From contig NZ_LS483250.1 of NCBI RefSeq assembly GCF_900465055.1, forward strand, positions 1,984,001-2,048,000: 64,000 nucleotides of DNA, read 5' to 3'. The notes beneath the pieces are model-generated. The model was not told where the DNA came from. It ran no database searches and worked only from the letters and a program-made list of their open reading frames with translations. The position numbers and the translations under genes were made by a program. Positions within the stretch are counted from its first letter, which is position 1, and each line of letters begins with the position of its first letter. This document shows positions 1 through 9,278 of this stretch, one piece after another. This DNA is from Moritella yayanosii (lineage in GTDB: Bacteria; Pseudomonadota; Gammaproteobacteria; Enterobacterales; Moritellaceae).

Positions 1-49
1 GTATTGTAATTAACTCTTTGACTGCTTCATCAACAAAAATCCTGTCCAC
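1..49 (-). CDS. prmB: PrmB, ribosomal protein uL3 glutamine methyltransferase (N-terminus only, runs off the window)
   Basis: The first 16 codons on the reverse strand, from a GTG at 49, read M-D-R-I-F-V-D-E-A-V-K-E-L-I-T-I. This matches the known start of PrmB, which methylates the glutamine of ribosomal protein L3. A GGAG sits upstream (about 58-62) at workable spacing. The divergent arrangement with smrB is the one seen in E. coli, which supports the call. Only the N-terminus is inside the window, so nothing can be said about the catalytic NPPY motif. Confidence 0.75.
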   Translation of the reverse strand, partial: MDRIFVDEAVKELITI

Positions 50-126
50 AATTGACTCCAATTTTGGTAAAGTAACAAAATGTTTAATCAACTGAGCTTA
101 GCAGTTGAATTTGGGTAACTAACATT

Positions 127-753
127 ATGTTTAATAAACAAATGAAAAAAAAGATGTTGCTGCAAATAGATGTAGCAAAAGAACAGGCACAAGCGGCGCA
201 AGTGAAAGTATCGCAAGCAGCGTTGAAACCAGATGATCACGCTCTTTTCTCTGATAGTATGAAAGGTATAAAACCTTTGATACAGGATACCATACGCAAA
301 ACAAAAATCAGGGCTAATAAACCGAAAACGCAAGCAAATAATTCAATCCGACAAGAATCAGCGCAACGTGAACATTTTTTCTCCGATCAATTTGAACCAC
401 ATATTGCTGACGAAGGTCCAACTCGTTATATACGCGACGGCGTTTCACCCTATGAGTTAAAAAAGTTGCGTCGTGGTGATTACGAACCTGAGCTGCTGTT
501 AGACTTACATGGTTTAAGCCAAGAAACAGCCAAGGTAGAAATATCCGCATTAATCGCAGAATGTCGCAAACAGCATATTCGCTGCTGTAACGTCATGCAT
601 GGTCATGGCAAGAATATTCTTAAACGCCAATTACCAATGTGGTTAGCGCAGCATCCTGATATTGAAGCATTTCATCAGGCAACCAAGACCTGGGGAGGCA
701 GTGCAGCCATATCCATCTTGATAGAACTAACCACGAAAGAAGACTTCTGCTAA
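127..753 (+). CDS. smrB: SmrB, Smr-domain ribosome-rescue endonuclease
   Basis: The C-terminal half is an Smr domain with the diagnostic LDLHG motif near residues 124-128 and HGHGK near 157-161. In E. coli SmrB (YfcN) this domain cleaves mRNA between collided ribosomes. The stretch ending in KKLRRGDY before the Smr domain is also typical of SmrB. The lysine- and glutamine-rich N-terminus is less conserved and somewhat longer than in E. coli (208 versus about 183 residues). No strong Shine-Dalgarno precedes the ATG at 127; a second ATG lies at codon 6. It is divergent from prmB with a spacer of about 77 bases. Confidence 0.9.
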   Translation: MFNKQMKKKMLLQIDVAKEQAQAAQVKVSQAALKPDDHALFSDSMKGIKPLIQDTIRKTKIRANKPKTQANNSIRQESAQREHFFSDQFEPHIADEGPTRYIRDGVSPYELKKLRRGDYEPELLLDLHGLSQETAKVEISALIAECRKQHIRCCNVMHGHGKNILKRQLPMWLAQHPDIEAFHQATKTWGGSAAISILIELTTKEDFC

Positions 754-808
754 TTGTCTGCCACGTGTTGGCAGCATTTATTGATGATTATTGCGAAGGT
801 AATAAAGC

Positions 809-1075
809 ATGGTGACTGATAAACAAGATCAGTGGTTTTCAGAACTAGAAAAAGAAAACAATGAGCGTCTGCTGCAACTTGAACAAGCAATGCAGACCAA
901 GGATAAATTGCACCGAATCAACGCTGAAAAGATCAGGAAACAGGCCGGATCAGCTGCTGATTTCAAAGCGAAACATCCAAGGCTAAGCTTTCTAAAGCGC
1001 TACAATGTCATCATTATGATGCTGCTGTTTTGGCTCATTACGGTGGTATTTAATGTGGCTATGTTTATCGGTTAA
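809..1075 (+). CDS. small protein with coiled-coil-like N-terminus and C-terminal membrane anchor, function unknown
   Basis: An 88-residue protein. Residues 8-45 are charged and rich in E, K, Q and L, consistent with a helical or coiled-coil segment. Residues 66-87 form one hydrophobic segment (VIIMMLLFWLITVVFNVAMF), so a tail-anchored inner-membrane protein is likely. An AAGG precedes the start. It follows smrB by 55 bases in the same direction and could be co-transcribed. I do not recognise the family. Confidence 0.6.
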   Translation: MVTDKQDQWFSELEKENNERLLQLEQAMQTKDKLHRINAEKIRKQAGSAADFKAKHPRLSFLKRYNVIIMMLLFWLITVVFNVAMFIG

Positions 1076-1111
1076 CACCAAACTATTTATCCTTCAATAC
1101 TAAACAACAAG

Positions 1112-1146
1112 CACAAAAAAAGGTTAGTGCATAACACTAACCTTTC
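1112..1146 (-). terminator. rho-independent terminator of ytfK
   Basis: AAGGTTAGTG at 1120-1129 pairs with CACTAACCTT at 1135-1144 around a five-base loop. Read leftward, the stem is followed by seven T residues (the A run at 1114-1120). This fits termination of the leftward gene at 1159-1356. Confidence 0.8.
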
Positions 1147-1158
1147 AAGCTCAGTCTG

Positions 1159-1356
1159 TTAAACCGCAAATCGCTTAATTTCACGATTCACTTCCGAGAC
1201 ACGCATTTTAACATTGTTACAGGCGTTGCTCGGCATGACTAACATACCTTGCTGGAACTCTAATAATCCCAAACCTGTGACATAGAGAGTTCCACGAAAA
1301 AAACTCTTTACATATTTTGCAATACGGAACGAGTTAAATTGTTTAAAACTACGCAT
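1159..1356 (-). CDS. ytfK: YtfK-like DUF1107 protein
   Basis: A 65-residue protein with the DUF1107 pattern: a FKQFNSFRIAKYVK start, then FFRGTLYV, then a C-terminal SEVNREIKRF. E. coli YtfK (68 residues) has the matching elements (AKYVK, FRGRLYI, SEVNRQV). E. coli YtfK binds SpoT and promotes (p)ppGpp accumulation during phosphate and fatty-acid starvation; whether this homologue does so is inferred. The GGAG of AAAGGAGTG lies about eight bases before the ATG. The gene is monocistronic, with its own terminator. Confidence 0.8.
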   Translation of the reverse strand: MRSFKQFNSFRIAKYVKSFFRGTLYVTGLGLLEFQQGMLVMPSNACNNVKMRVSEVNREIKRFAV

Positions 1357-1514
1357 TTAGCACTCCTTTATACGCTTATATAAGTACCATCCAAGCACCC
1401 AAACAGAGGTGGCATAATATACGAACAAAACATCCATGCAAAGCTATTTAACACTGCAATAACCATGGTGCAAAGTATAAGCGCCATTCATAATATGTAT
1501 TATCAAACCACATA

Positions 1515-1982
1515 CTAACTTATACTCTGAGATGTCTCTAACCACTTCAGTTGGCAATCATTTTCATTTAATTCTAAACAAGCAATCGCAGACGTTGCGA
1601 AAGCAGGCATGTGCTTACCATTTGTTAATGCAGCAGTGAGGTAACTCACTACAGGTAAATGCGAAACTAACAATATGGTTTCATAGTTATACTCTGCGAC
1701 CAGTGCGCGAATATAATCAGCAATAAATTCGGCATCACCATCAGGGGTGATGTCTTCACATACTTGGACTTTGTTTACGGTAAAAAAGTTCCCGATAACT
1801 TGCCAAGTTTGTGCAGCTCGTACATATGGGCTATGTAATACACAATCTAACGTCGGTTCAATTGCACTTAACCAACTAGCCATATCAGCGGATTGTTGGC
1901 GTCCTGTGCCCGTTAATTCACGTTCAGCATCACTGCTGGCATACAGTCCTGCTTGACCGTGTCGCATAATATAAATCTTCAT
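1515..1982 (-). CDS. sixA: SixA, phosphohistidine phosphatase
   Basis: A 155-residue histidine-phosphatase-superfamily protein. The RHG motif is at residues 7-9 (H8 is the predicted phospho-acceptor) and the second catalytic histidine is in the VSHLPVV stretch. Length and motif order match E. coli SixA (about 161 residues), which removes phosphate from histidine on HPt domains and on PTS protein NPr. It stands alone, upstream of and divergent from the M16 protease. Confidence 0.9.
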   Translation of the reverse strand: MKIYIMRHGQAGLYASSDAERELTGTGRQQSADMASWLSAIEPTLDCVLHSPYVRAAQTWQVIGNFFTVNKVQVCEDITPDGDAEFIADYIRALVAEYNYETILLVSHLPVVSYLTAALTNGKHMPAFATSAIACLELNENDCQLKWLETSQSIS

Positions 1983-2286
1983 ACCACCACGCTATATTAT
2001 CTATTGAAGTCTTATAGATATTAACACAGCGCCTTAAAACGACTGCATGGTAGCGCAACTTGATGACAAAAATATTAAAAATCACGTTTAGCTTATGTTT
2101 TTAAACATTGTTTTCAAAAAAGACTTACTTACCGCTATTTTCGCGCCATACTGAACTTATATTATTAACAAATAGTATCGCCATCGCGCGGTATCTATTT
2201 TATTCAGTAAGATTAAACCTCAGCATTCATTACTGCATTTTAAATTGGCCATTCTTTGAAGCCGATCTAATTAAACTCTTTTTTTG

Positions 2287-5112
2287 ATGCAGTCATCACA
2301 TGGAGCATTCACCTTGATAACTAGCCCTAATGATTACAAACAATATCGCCACATCACGCTCCCTAATGGTTTAGTTGTATTACTGATCCAAGATGATCAA
2401 TGTAAAAAGTCAGCCGCATCCATGTCCGTAGCCGTTGGTCATTTTGATGATCCCTTGCAACATGAAGGGCTTGCACACTTACTCGAACATATGTTATTTC
2501 TGGGGACCGAAAAACACCCAAAACCCGGTGAATACCAGTCGTTTATTTCCATGCATGGCGGCAGTAACAACGCTTGGACCGGTACCGAATATACCAACTA
2601 TTATTTTGACATTAACAATCGCTATTTCCATAACGCCCTCGACCGTTTCGCCCAATTTTTTATCGCGCCAAGCTTTAATGCTGATCTGTTAGAACGCGAA
2701 CGTCACGCTGTTGATTCCGAATATAAACTAAAGCTTAAAGATGATGTACGTCGCTTCTACCAAGCACACAAAGAAACCGTTAATCCAACCCACCCTTTTA
2801 GTAAATTCTCGGTGGGTAACCTCACGACATTAGCCGACACCGAAAGCTACACTTTACGTGATGAATTGTTGCGATTTTATGAGCAACATTACTGCGCATC
2901 CATAATGAAGTTAGTGATCCAATCCGAACTAACACTCGATAAGCAAGAACACATGCTTAGGGAGATGTTCTCGGCTGTGCCTAATCGCGGGATTAATGCC
3001 GTTCCTTTAGCAACCCCACTATATACAGCAGCGCAATTACAACAAGCTATTTGGGTGGAATCGCTCGGCGGTCATAAAAAATTATACATCTGCTTCCCGC
3101 TAGGCGATATCGTCCCCTACTACCAAATTAAACCGCTGAGTTACATTAGCCAGCTAATCGGTGATGAAACCGATGGCAGTTTACTGTCATTACTGAAACG
3201 TAAAGGTTGGGTAACCGCGTTATCAGCGGGCAGTGGTCAAAGCGGTGCTAACTTTAAAGATTATAATGTCATGGTCGGTTTAACCAGTGATGGTTTTAAC
3301 CATATCACCGAAATTGTTGAGTTCTGCCTGCAATATATCAAACTGATCGCCGAGCAAGGTTTACAGGCGTGGCGCTATGACGAGAAGAAAAATTTCTTGG
3401 AACAAGCCTTTCGCTACCAAGAAAAAATACCCGCCGTTAAAAATGTGTCACACCTATCACAAAACTTGCATATCTATCAGCCTGAGCATGTGATTTACGG
3501 CGATTATATGATGACTGGGTTTGATATTGAAGCGTGTCGTTTCTTCTTGCAGCAGCTTAACCCGACAAATATGCGCTTGATGATTTCAGCACCAAACTTA
3601 GAGACCGATAAAAAGGCCGCTTGGTATGATACCCCTTATCGCGTAGATGCATTTACGCCTTGCCAGCAACAACGTTGGGCGAATGTAGAGATTGATAACC
3701 GCCTAGCGCTACCAATTAAAAACCTATTCATGAGCTCGTCTTTAGAAGCCCTTGCGCTTGATAAAGCCAATCTCACTGAACAACCCCGTTTAATTGATAA
3801 AAGTGAAGGGTTTAAAACTTGGTTTATGCAAGAACATGAGTTTCACCTGCCAAAAGGTAATATCTTCATTTCAATTGACAGTGAATACGCCATTGCCAAT
3901 ACTCATAATATAGCCATGACCCGATTAGCGGTTGAGCTATTGATGGAGCAATTAAATAGCCTGACTTATCAAGCCGAAATTGCCGGTATTAGTTACCACA
4001 TCTACGCCCATCAAGGCGGATTTACCTTACACCTTGCCGGGTTTGCGCAGAAACAGTTCGAGTTATTAAAACTGATCATTGGTCATCGTCACTTACAAAC
4101 CGTTGATAATGATACCTTCTCGAGTATTCGTAACCAGTTACTTATTTCGTGGGAAAACCAGAAACAAGCAAAACCAATCAATCGCTTGTTTTCAGAGTTA
4201 ACCTCACTGCTGCAACCGAATAATCCGTCAAGTGAGCGTCTTGCTAAAGCCTTGGTGGGTATTAAGCAGGAACAATTACCTCAGTATCTGGAAAAAATAT
4301 ATCAAAACATCAGTGTGGAAATATTGATACACGGCGACTGGCATCAATCACAAGCGTTAGAGATAGGTCAATACGTCAAAGACAAACTACATCCCATTAG
4401 CACGCCAGGTAAAGAGACAATACGTAAGTTGGTGAATATCCAGGATACTGGTTCTTTGGTACACGAAGTGGCTGTTGAACATAACGATTCAGCGCTGATT
4501 GTGTACTACCAAGCAGCGAAGATATCACCCAAACAATGGGCCTATTACAGCTTAGCAAATCATGTCATGTCATCGCAGTTTTTTTATGAACTGCGCACCC
4601 AGCAACAATTGGGTTATGTCGTTGGAACCAGTAACATCCCGCTTAATCGTCATGCCGGATTGATGTTGTACGTACAATCTCCACATACGCAACCTACAAA
4701 ACTGCTCAATGCGATCAATGATTTTATTGATTTCTTCCCGTTCGGAATGATCTCCTTTACCGAGCAGCAATGGCAATCCAGTAAACAGGGATTAGCATCT
4801 CAATTACGCGAACCTGACGCTAACATAAACGGTAAAAGTAAACGTCTGTGGCATGCTATTGGCATTAAAGATAAAGACTTTAATAAGTCAGATAAAATTG
4901 CCGAAGAATTGGAAAAAATTGAACGTGTCGACCTGATCCGCTTCATGGTGGAGTTAAAGTCTCGCACCTCAGACCGCTTGATCATGGCGACAATTAACCA
5001 AGATAATAAACATGACGATGACGACGAAGAACGTCATGTAGAAAAGTTTGAAGGTACCTATATTGCTGATGTACAAGCCTTCCAGCAGCAAAGTCATCTC
5101 TTTGAGCTGTAG
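2287..5112 (+). CDS. M16 (insulinase/pitrilysin family) zinc metalloprotease
   Basis: About 941 residues, the size of protease III/insulysin. The inverted zinc motif HLLEH lies at residues 64-68, and the downstream ERERHAVDSEYKLKL segment carries the third zinc-ligand glutamate. The C-terminal half has the usual inactive M16 domains. Such enzymes degrade peptides of a few kilodaltons; there is no signal peptide, so a cytosolic site is likely, unlike periplasmic E. coli PtrA. The ATG at 2287 lacks a ribosome site. A TTG at 2314 has GGAG eight bases upstream and gives an N-terminus more like that of Vibrio relatives, so it may be the true start. Confidence 0.88.
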   Translation: MQSSHGAFTLITSPNDYKQYRHITLPNGLVVLLIQDDQCKKSAASMSVAVGHFDDPLQHEGLAHLLEHMLFLGTEKHPKPGEYQSFISMHGGSNNAWTGTEYTNYYFDINNRYFHNALDRFAQFFIAPSFNADLLERERHAVDSEYKLKLKDDVRRFYQAHKETVNPTHPFSKFSVGNLTTLADTESYTLRDELLRFYEQHYCASIMKLVIQSELTLDKQEHMLREMFSAVPNRGINAVPLATPLYTAAQLQQAIWVESLGGHKKLYICFPLGDIVPYYQIKPLSYISQLIGDETDGSLLSLLKRKGWVTALSAGSGQSGANFKDYNVMVGLTSDGFNHITEIVEFCLQYIKLIAEQGLQAWRYDEKKNFLEQAFRYQEKIPAVKNVSHLSQNLHIYQPEHVIYGDYMMTGFDIEACRFFLQQLNPTNMRLMISAPNLETDKKAAWYDTPYRVDAFTPCQQQRWANVEIDNRLALPIKNLFMSSSLEALALDKANLTEQPRLIDKSEGFKTWFMQEHEFHLPKGNIFISIDSEYAIANTHNIAMTRLAVELLMEQLNSLTYQAEIAGISYHIYAHQGGFTLHLAGFAQKQFELLKLIIGHRHLQTVDNDTFSSIRNQLLISWENQKQAKPINRLFSELTSLLQPNNPSSERLAKALVGIKQEQLPQYLEKIYQNISVEILIHGDWHQSQALEIGQYVKDKLHPISTPGKETIRKLVNIQDTGSLVHEVAVEHNDSALIVYYQAAKISPKQWAYYSLANHVMSSQFFYELRTQQQLGYVVGTSNIPLNRHAGLMLYVQSPHTQPTKLLNAINDFIDFFPFGMISFTEQQWQSSKQGLASQLREPDANINGKSKRLWHAIGIKDKDFNKSDKIAEELEKIERVDLIRFMVELKSRTSDRLIMATINQDNKHDDDDEERHVEKFEGTYIADVQAFQQQSHLFEL

Positions 5113-5130
5113 CGCTAAACAAAACTAACA

Positions 5131-5184
5131 TAACAAGCACAAAAAAGGCGCCGTCGGTTACTCACCCACAGCGCCTTTCTTGTT
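5131..5184. terminator. bidirectional terminator between the M16 protease and lysE genes
   Basis: AAAGGCGC (5144-5151) pairs with GCGCCTTT (5171-5178), extended by AACAAG and CTTGTT further out. The A-rich left arm gives a T-rich tail in the leftward direction. It separates two convergent genes. Confidence 0.7.
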
Positions 5185-5208
5185 AAGCTTGATCGGTTCT
5201 AAATAGCG

Positions 5209-5820
5209 TTAGTTACTTAAACCAATGAAGCCACCTAACGTAATTAACAGACCACCGGTCGCTTTATTGATCTTATCTTGATAGCGATTAAGCATTTGTT
5301 TTAACGAACCACGATTAAGCAATATGATGAAACATGACCACAGTACCGCTGTTTCTAAGAAGATAGATAAGCTGATTAATAACTTATCTGATGTTGGTGT
5401 TTCCGGTGCAATCACCTGGCTGAATACTGCCACCATGAACATCAAGATCTTAGGGTTTAATAAATTACACAGCAGACCGTCTAAATAAGCTTTCCTAGGA
5501 CTAAAATCTAATGAACTCGTATCAACCGCTATGTCGCTTTGCCCTGCACGCAATGATTTAATACCAATATAAATAAGGTAACCGGCACCGAACCAACGCA
5601 CCACATTGAACAACATAGGATTGCTCGAAATAAGAAACGATATACCGAATAAACCTAACATAATGTGCACCGCCAAACCACTAATGATACCGCCAACACA
5701 GTACCAAGCCGCGCGTTTCGCACTTAAGCTACCGTATTTTAAGACCAACATCATGTCAGGCCCAGGGCTGAGCATGCCAAAAAAGTTAATAATTAATAAT
5801 GACACTATTATTTCGTACAT
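5209..5820 (-). CDS. LysE/RhtB-family amino-acid exporter
   Basis: About 203 residues with five to six hydrophobic segments and the family motif LSPGPDMMLV near the N-terminus, followed by the usual small-residue G-G-I-I-S-G helix. LysE-type proteins export amino acids or related metabolites; the substrate is not evident. The ATG at 5820 is preferred because family members begin close to the first helix. In-frame GTG codons at 5829 and 5832 are alternatives. It lies downstream of, and in the same direction as, the LysR gene at 5889-6815. Confidence 0.85.
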   Translation of the reverse strand: MYEIIVSLLIINFFGMLSPGPDMMLVLKYGSLSAKRAAWYCVGGIISGLAVHIMLGLFGISFLISSNPMLFNVVRWFGAGYLIYIGIKSLRAGQSDIAVDTSSLDFSPRKAYLDGLLCNLLNPKILMFMVAVFSQVIAPETPTSDKLLISLSIFLETAVLWSCFIILLNRGSLKQMLNRYQDKINKATGGLLITLGGFIGLSN

Positions 5821-5888
5821 GTTGATCACCACTCCATTGCGTTGAGGTAATCATAGAATGTAAGTTGAAATGAATAAAATGACTTATT

Positions 5889-6815
5889 CTACTTATCAAC
5901 AGTCCCATTTGGAATGTTGAGAGTTAATTGAGCATATAATTCATCACGTAGCCATTTATGCGCCAAATCATGGTCAAAACGGGGGTGCCAGATGATTGCA
6001 GCCTGCAAAGTAGGTAATTTAATGGGTAAAGCTTTGCGAATAAATTGCTCACCGATGATTAATTTATCGGCAATAGAGTTGGGGATGGTTAATAAATGGT
6101 CAGTTTTAGCGAGAATCCTAAAAGCCGAAGAATAAGACGGAATACGCAATGCTACGTCTCGAAACAATCCTTGAGCAGATAAAGCCACATCAATGTCACC
6201 CGCTTTGTCTGAGCCCGAGGTAATAATGCCATGTGGATATTGGGTATAATTTGCTAACGTTAATACTTCATTTTCTAACGGGTGCCCTTGGCGCATAATA
6301 CACACGTAGTTATCTTTCTCTAGCGGTAAATAGGACAGGTGTTTATGTTCAGGACGAATAATCGTGGCGCCTAAATCAATCTCACCACGTTCCATTGCTG
6401 CCAGGGTAAACTTATCCCAATAGGTAAGATTAAGTTTAATCTTCGGTGCATGCCGATACAAATACGCAAGCGCCGCTGGCAAAATATAATCGGTGACATA
6501 ATCGGTTGAAGCAATTGTAAATTCACGCTGTGATTGCAAGGGGTCAAAGCCCCCTGTCATCAATAAACCATCGATGTTGTTCAAGATTTGCGCCAGCTCG
6601 GGTTTTAACTGCTTGGCTTTTTCGGTTAACTGACTTTTATTATCCATTTTAATAAGCAAAGGATCGGCGAATATCTCGCGTAATTTAGCCAGGTTTTTAC
6701 TCATTGCCGATTGAGTGATGTATTGACGCTGTGCTGCCGCCGTGACTTGCTGCTCTTGCAACAAGTACTGCAAACTGAGTAATAAGTTTAGGTTGATACG
6801 TTGTAAATTAATCAT
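5889..6815 (-). CDS. LysR-family transcriptional regulator
   Basis: 308 residues. The N-terminal winged helix-turn-helix covers about residues 5-65 (AAAQRQYITQSAMSKNLAKL), and the rest is a periplasmic-binding-like effector domain. The spacing resembles the NodD/LeuO/PcpR type. It overlaps the end of the Pat-like gene by eight bases and is therefore probably co-transcribed with it. That makes regulation of the acyl-CoA synthetase/crotonase genes, or of the downstream lysE gene, the natural guess; the effector is unknown. Confidence 0.85.
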   Translation of the reverse strand: MINLQRINLNLLLSLQYLLQEQQVTAAAQRQYITQSAMSKNLAKLREIFADPLLIKMDNKSQLTEKAKQLKPELAQILNNIDGLLMTGGFDPLQSQREFTIASTDYVTDYILPAALAYLYRHAPKIKLNLTYWDKFTLAAMERGEIDLGATIIRPEHKHLSYLPLEKDNYVCIMRQGHPLENEVLTLANYTQYPHGIITSGSDKAGDIDVALSAQGLFRDVALRIPSYSSAFRILAKTDHLLTIPNSIADKLIIGEQFIRKALPIKLPTLQAAIIWHPRFDHDLAHKWLRDELYAQLTLNIPNGTVDK

Positions 6816-9261
6816 TTAGCTTTAATTTTAAATCTGCGTTGCCTTCACGATAATCCATCGTCACTTTAAAGCCACAACATTTCGATAACTTAATCATGCC
6901 CGAGTTGGTTGGCATGGTGAATCCGACCATATTTTTTAAACCTAATTGACGACAAAATTCAATAATTTTCAACATTAATGCTTTACCCAAGCCCTGCCCT
7001 TTTAGATCTGAACGTACTGAAATGGCAAACTCGGCTTCAGACTTATCCCAATCAAAAATTGCCCGTACCACCCCTAATGTTTCAGGCTGACCCATCGGGT
7101 TTTTCGCACTGGCAATAAAGGCCATTTCACGTTCATAATCAATTTGCGTTAGCATTGCCATTTCAAAGTGGCTGAATTTAGAACGCGCGCCAAAATAACG
7201 TAAATAACGATCATCTGCGGTTAATGAAGAATCAAATGCTTGATGCTGAGGTTCATCCTCATGACGAATTGGTCTTAACAGTACCGCTTTGCCATTTTTC
7301 ATGGTGTAGATACTTTCTAATTCTTTCGGGTAAGGTAAGATCGCTAATTTTTGCTGTGAACGACGACCACGTAAGCCAATGCTAACGTTATCTACTTTGA
7401 TGTTATAAGCAGTACGTCCTAATTCTAATGGCTCCAACAAGATCGACTTTATCATCGGGAAATCAATAATCATCTGTGAGATACGGGTTAATATCTCACA
7501 GAGTCCGTTCATATTTAAGCGAACCGATAAACTGCGTTCTCGGATAATGCCGTCCTTGATAGCGCCGACAACAAGGTAACGAGATAGTGCCATATTCAGT
7601 GGTGGTAAAGCCACGCCAGCATCTTGATCGATATCCCAGTCACCACCCGCTTCGCCTAGGCAGATAATCGGCCCAAACGCAGCGTCATCAATCACCTCAA
7701 TCCGAAGCTTATTCACCTCGTCTTTGGTTAACGTCGTATCTGACATTATGCCGTATGCACTGAGTAATAAATTAACCCCTTTGTCATTAATTTCTTTGAC
7801 ACCGATACGCATGGCTTTGTCGACCATGATCTTAGCGTCAGCAATCAAGCCAGGATTTAAATCAGCTAATGTTTCAGGTGTTTGGATCAGTTGCTTTTGG
7901 TGACGTCTAAATTTAACAATATAATTAAAGGCTTTGACTGCTACTTCCGGGGTGCCGTATGACGGAATACCGGCTTTAATCAAGGTCTGACGGGCAAGAC
8001 GACCACTGCTTTCGCCCATCCACGAGGTGAATATAAGCGGGCCTTTTTTGTTATTTTCAACCAGTTGTGGGATCAGTTTTTCTGCCGTGACATGACACTC
8101 TTCTGTCACCTGCGGGGCATGAATAATCAGTAACGCATCATACTGTGCATCTTCTAACACAATATCTATCACCTTACTGTATGCCTCGGCATCCACACCA
8201 CCAAGAATATTAATCGGGTTCATGCTGGTAATTTTACCCGGCAGGGCTTTTAACAGTTTCTGCTCGGTTTCATAACTTAATTCAGCTAATTTACAGCCTG
8301 ATTTAAGCAATACATCAATGGCCATATAGGCTGGAGAGCCACCATTGGAGATGATCAACATTTTATCACCACGCACATAACGTTTGACCGTCGCAATGGT
8401 TTTGATAGCAGATAGTAACTCGAAGGTATCATTCACCCGTAACATCCCCGAGCGTTGGAATGCGGCGGTGTAAGCGGTGTTATAAGAGATCTTATTGCGG
8501 CGGTCTTGTAATAACACCGTTGCACCACAGATGTTGGAACTTGAACGTACCACCACAATCGGTTTTTTAAATGCTGCGGCTCTGGCTGCAGACATAAAAC
8601 GCCGGGTATCAATAATATTATCAACATATAGTGCAATTGATTTAGTAAAGCGATCACGACTTAAATAGTCGATCAAGTCAGCAAAATTAACGTCAATCCG
8701 CGTACCAATAGAAATAAAACAGGAAAAACCAACGCCACGGGTTTCAGCCCAATCAATCATAGATGTAGCAAACGCGGCCGATTGTGAAATAACCGCGACA
8801 TCACCTGCTGGCGGGGCAACATGGGCCAAGCTGACATTTAATTTCAGACGTGGATTTAATACCCCTAAACTGCTCGGGCCTAATACCCGAATATTGTATT
8901 TTGCGGCGATTAAGCCAATCTTTTCCCAGGTATCAGCATTGCCTTCATAAGGTTCATCGCTAAATAAAATAACCGCTTTACAACCAACCTCGCCCAGTTC
9001 TTTCACGATCTTGGCAACAAAACGAATCGGTGTACAGATCGCGCCAAGATCCGGCGCGATCGGTAAATCACTTGGTTTCTTATATGCTAAAATCCCACAG
9101 ACATTATTAGCCTTTAATGATATCGGCATAATTGGACCATCATACTGACTGGCAATTAAATTTTTAATGACCCAATAACCAATACTCTCGGTGCTATTTT
9201 TAGCGCCAATGACGGCAATCGATGAAGGTTCTAATAATGCTTTAATATTCAGTTGGGACAT
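6808..9261 (-). CDS. Pat-like protein: NDP-forming acyl-CoA synthetase fused to a GNAT acetyltransferase
   Basis: 817 residues. Residues 1-130 form a CoA-binding domain (EPSSIAVIGAKNS start), about 140-460 a succinyl-CoA-ligase-like region, about 480-645 an ATP-grasp-like region, and about 655-817 a GNAT domain. The GNAT acetyl-CoA loop is visible as DLKGQGLGKAL. This is the layout of E. coli PatZ/YfiQ and Salmonella Pat (about 886 residues), which acetylate lysines of enzymes such as acetyl-CoA synthetase. In Pat the synthetase half senses acyl-CoA and does not catalyse. Start ATG at 9261 is 17 bases after the crotonase gene. Substrate proteins cannot be read from sequence. Confidence 0.85.
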   Translation of the reverse strand: MSQLNIKALLEPSSIAVIGAKNSTESIGYWVIKNLIASQYDGPIMPISLKANNVCGILAYKKPSDLPIAPDLGAICTPIRFVAKIVKELGEVGCKAVILFSDEPYEGNADTWEKIGLIAAKYNIRVLGPSSLGVLNPRLKLNVSLAHVAPPAGDVAVISQSAAFATSMIDWAETRGVGFSCFISIGTRIDVNFADLIDYLSRDRFTKSIALYVDNIIDTRRFMSAARAAAFKKPIVVVRSSSNICGATVLLQDRRNKISYNTAYTAAFQRSGMLRVNDTFELLSAIKTIATVKRYVRGDKMLIISNGGSPAYMAIDVLLKSGCKLAELSYETEQKLLKALPGKITSMNPINILGGVDAEAYSKVIDIVLEDAQYDALLIIHAPQVTEECHVTAEKLIPQLVENNKKGPLIFTSWMGESSGRLARQTLIKAGIPSYGTPEVAVKAFNYIVKFRRHQKQLIQTPETLADLNPGLIADAKIMVDKAMRIGVKEINDKGVNLLLSAYGIMSDTTLTKDEVNKLRIEVIDDAAFGPIICLGEAGGDWDIDQDAGVALPPLNMALSRYLVVGAIKDGIIRERSLSVRLNMNGLCEILTRISQMIIDFPMIKSILLEPLELGRTAYNIKVDNVSIGLRGRRSQQKLAILPYPKELESIYTMKNGKAVLLRPIRHEDEPQHQAFDSSLTADDRYLRYFGARSKFSHFEMAMLTQIDYEREMAFIASAKNPMGQPETLGVVRAIFDWDKSEAEFAISVRSDLKGQGLGKALMLKIIEFCRQLGLKNMVGFTMPTNSGMIKLSKCCGFKVTMDYREGNADLKLKLND

Positions 9262-9278
9262 AGTTATAAGACCGCCTG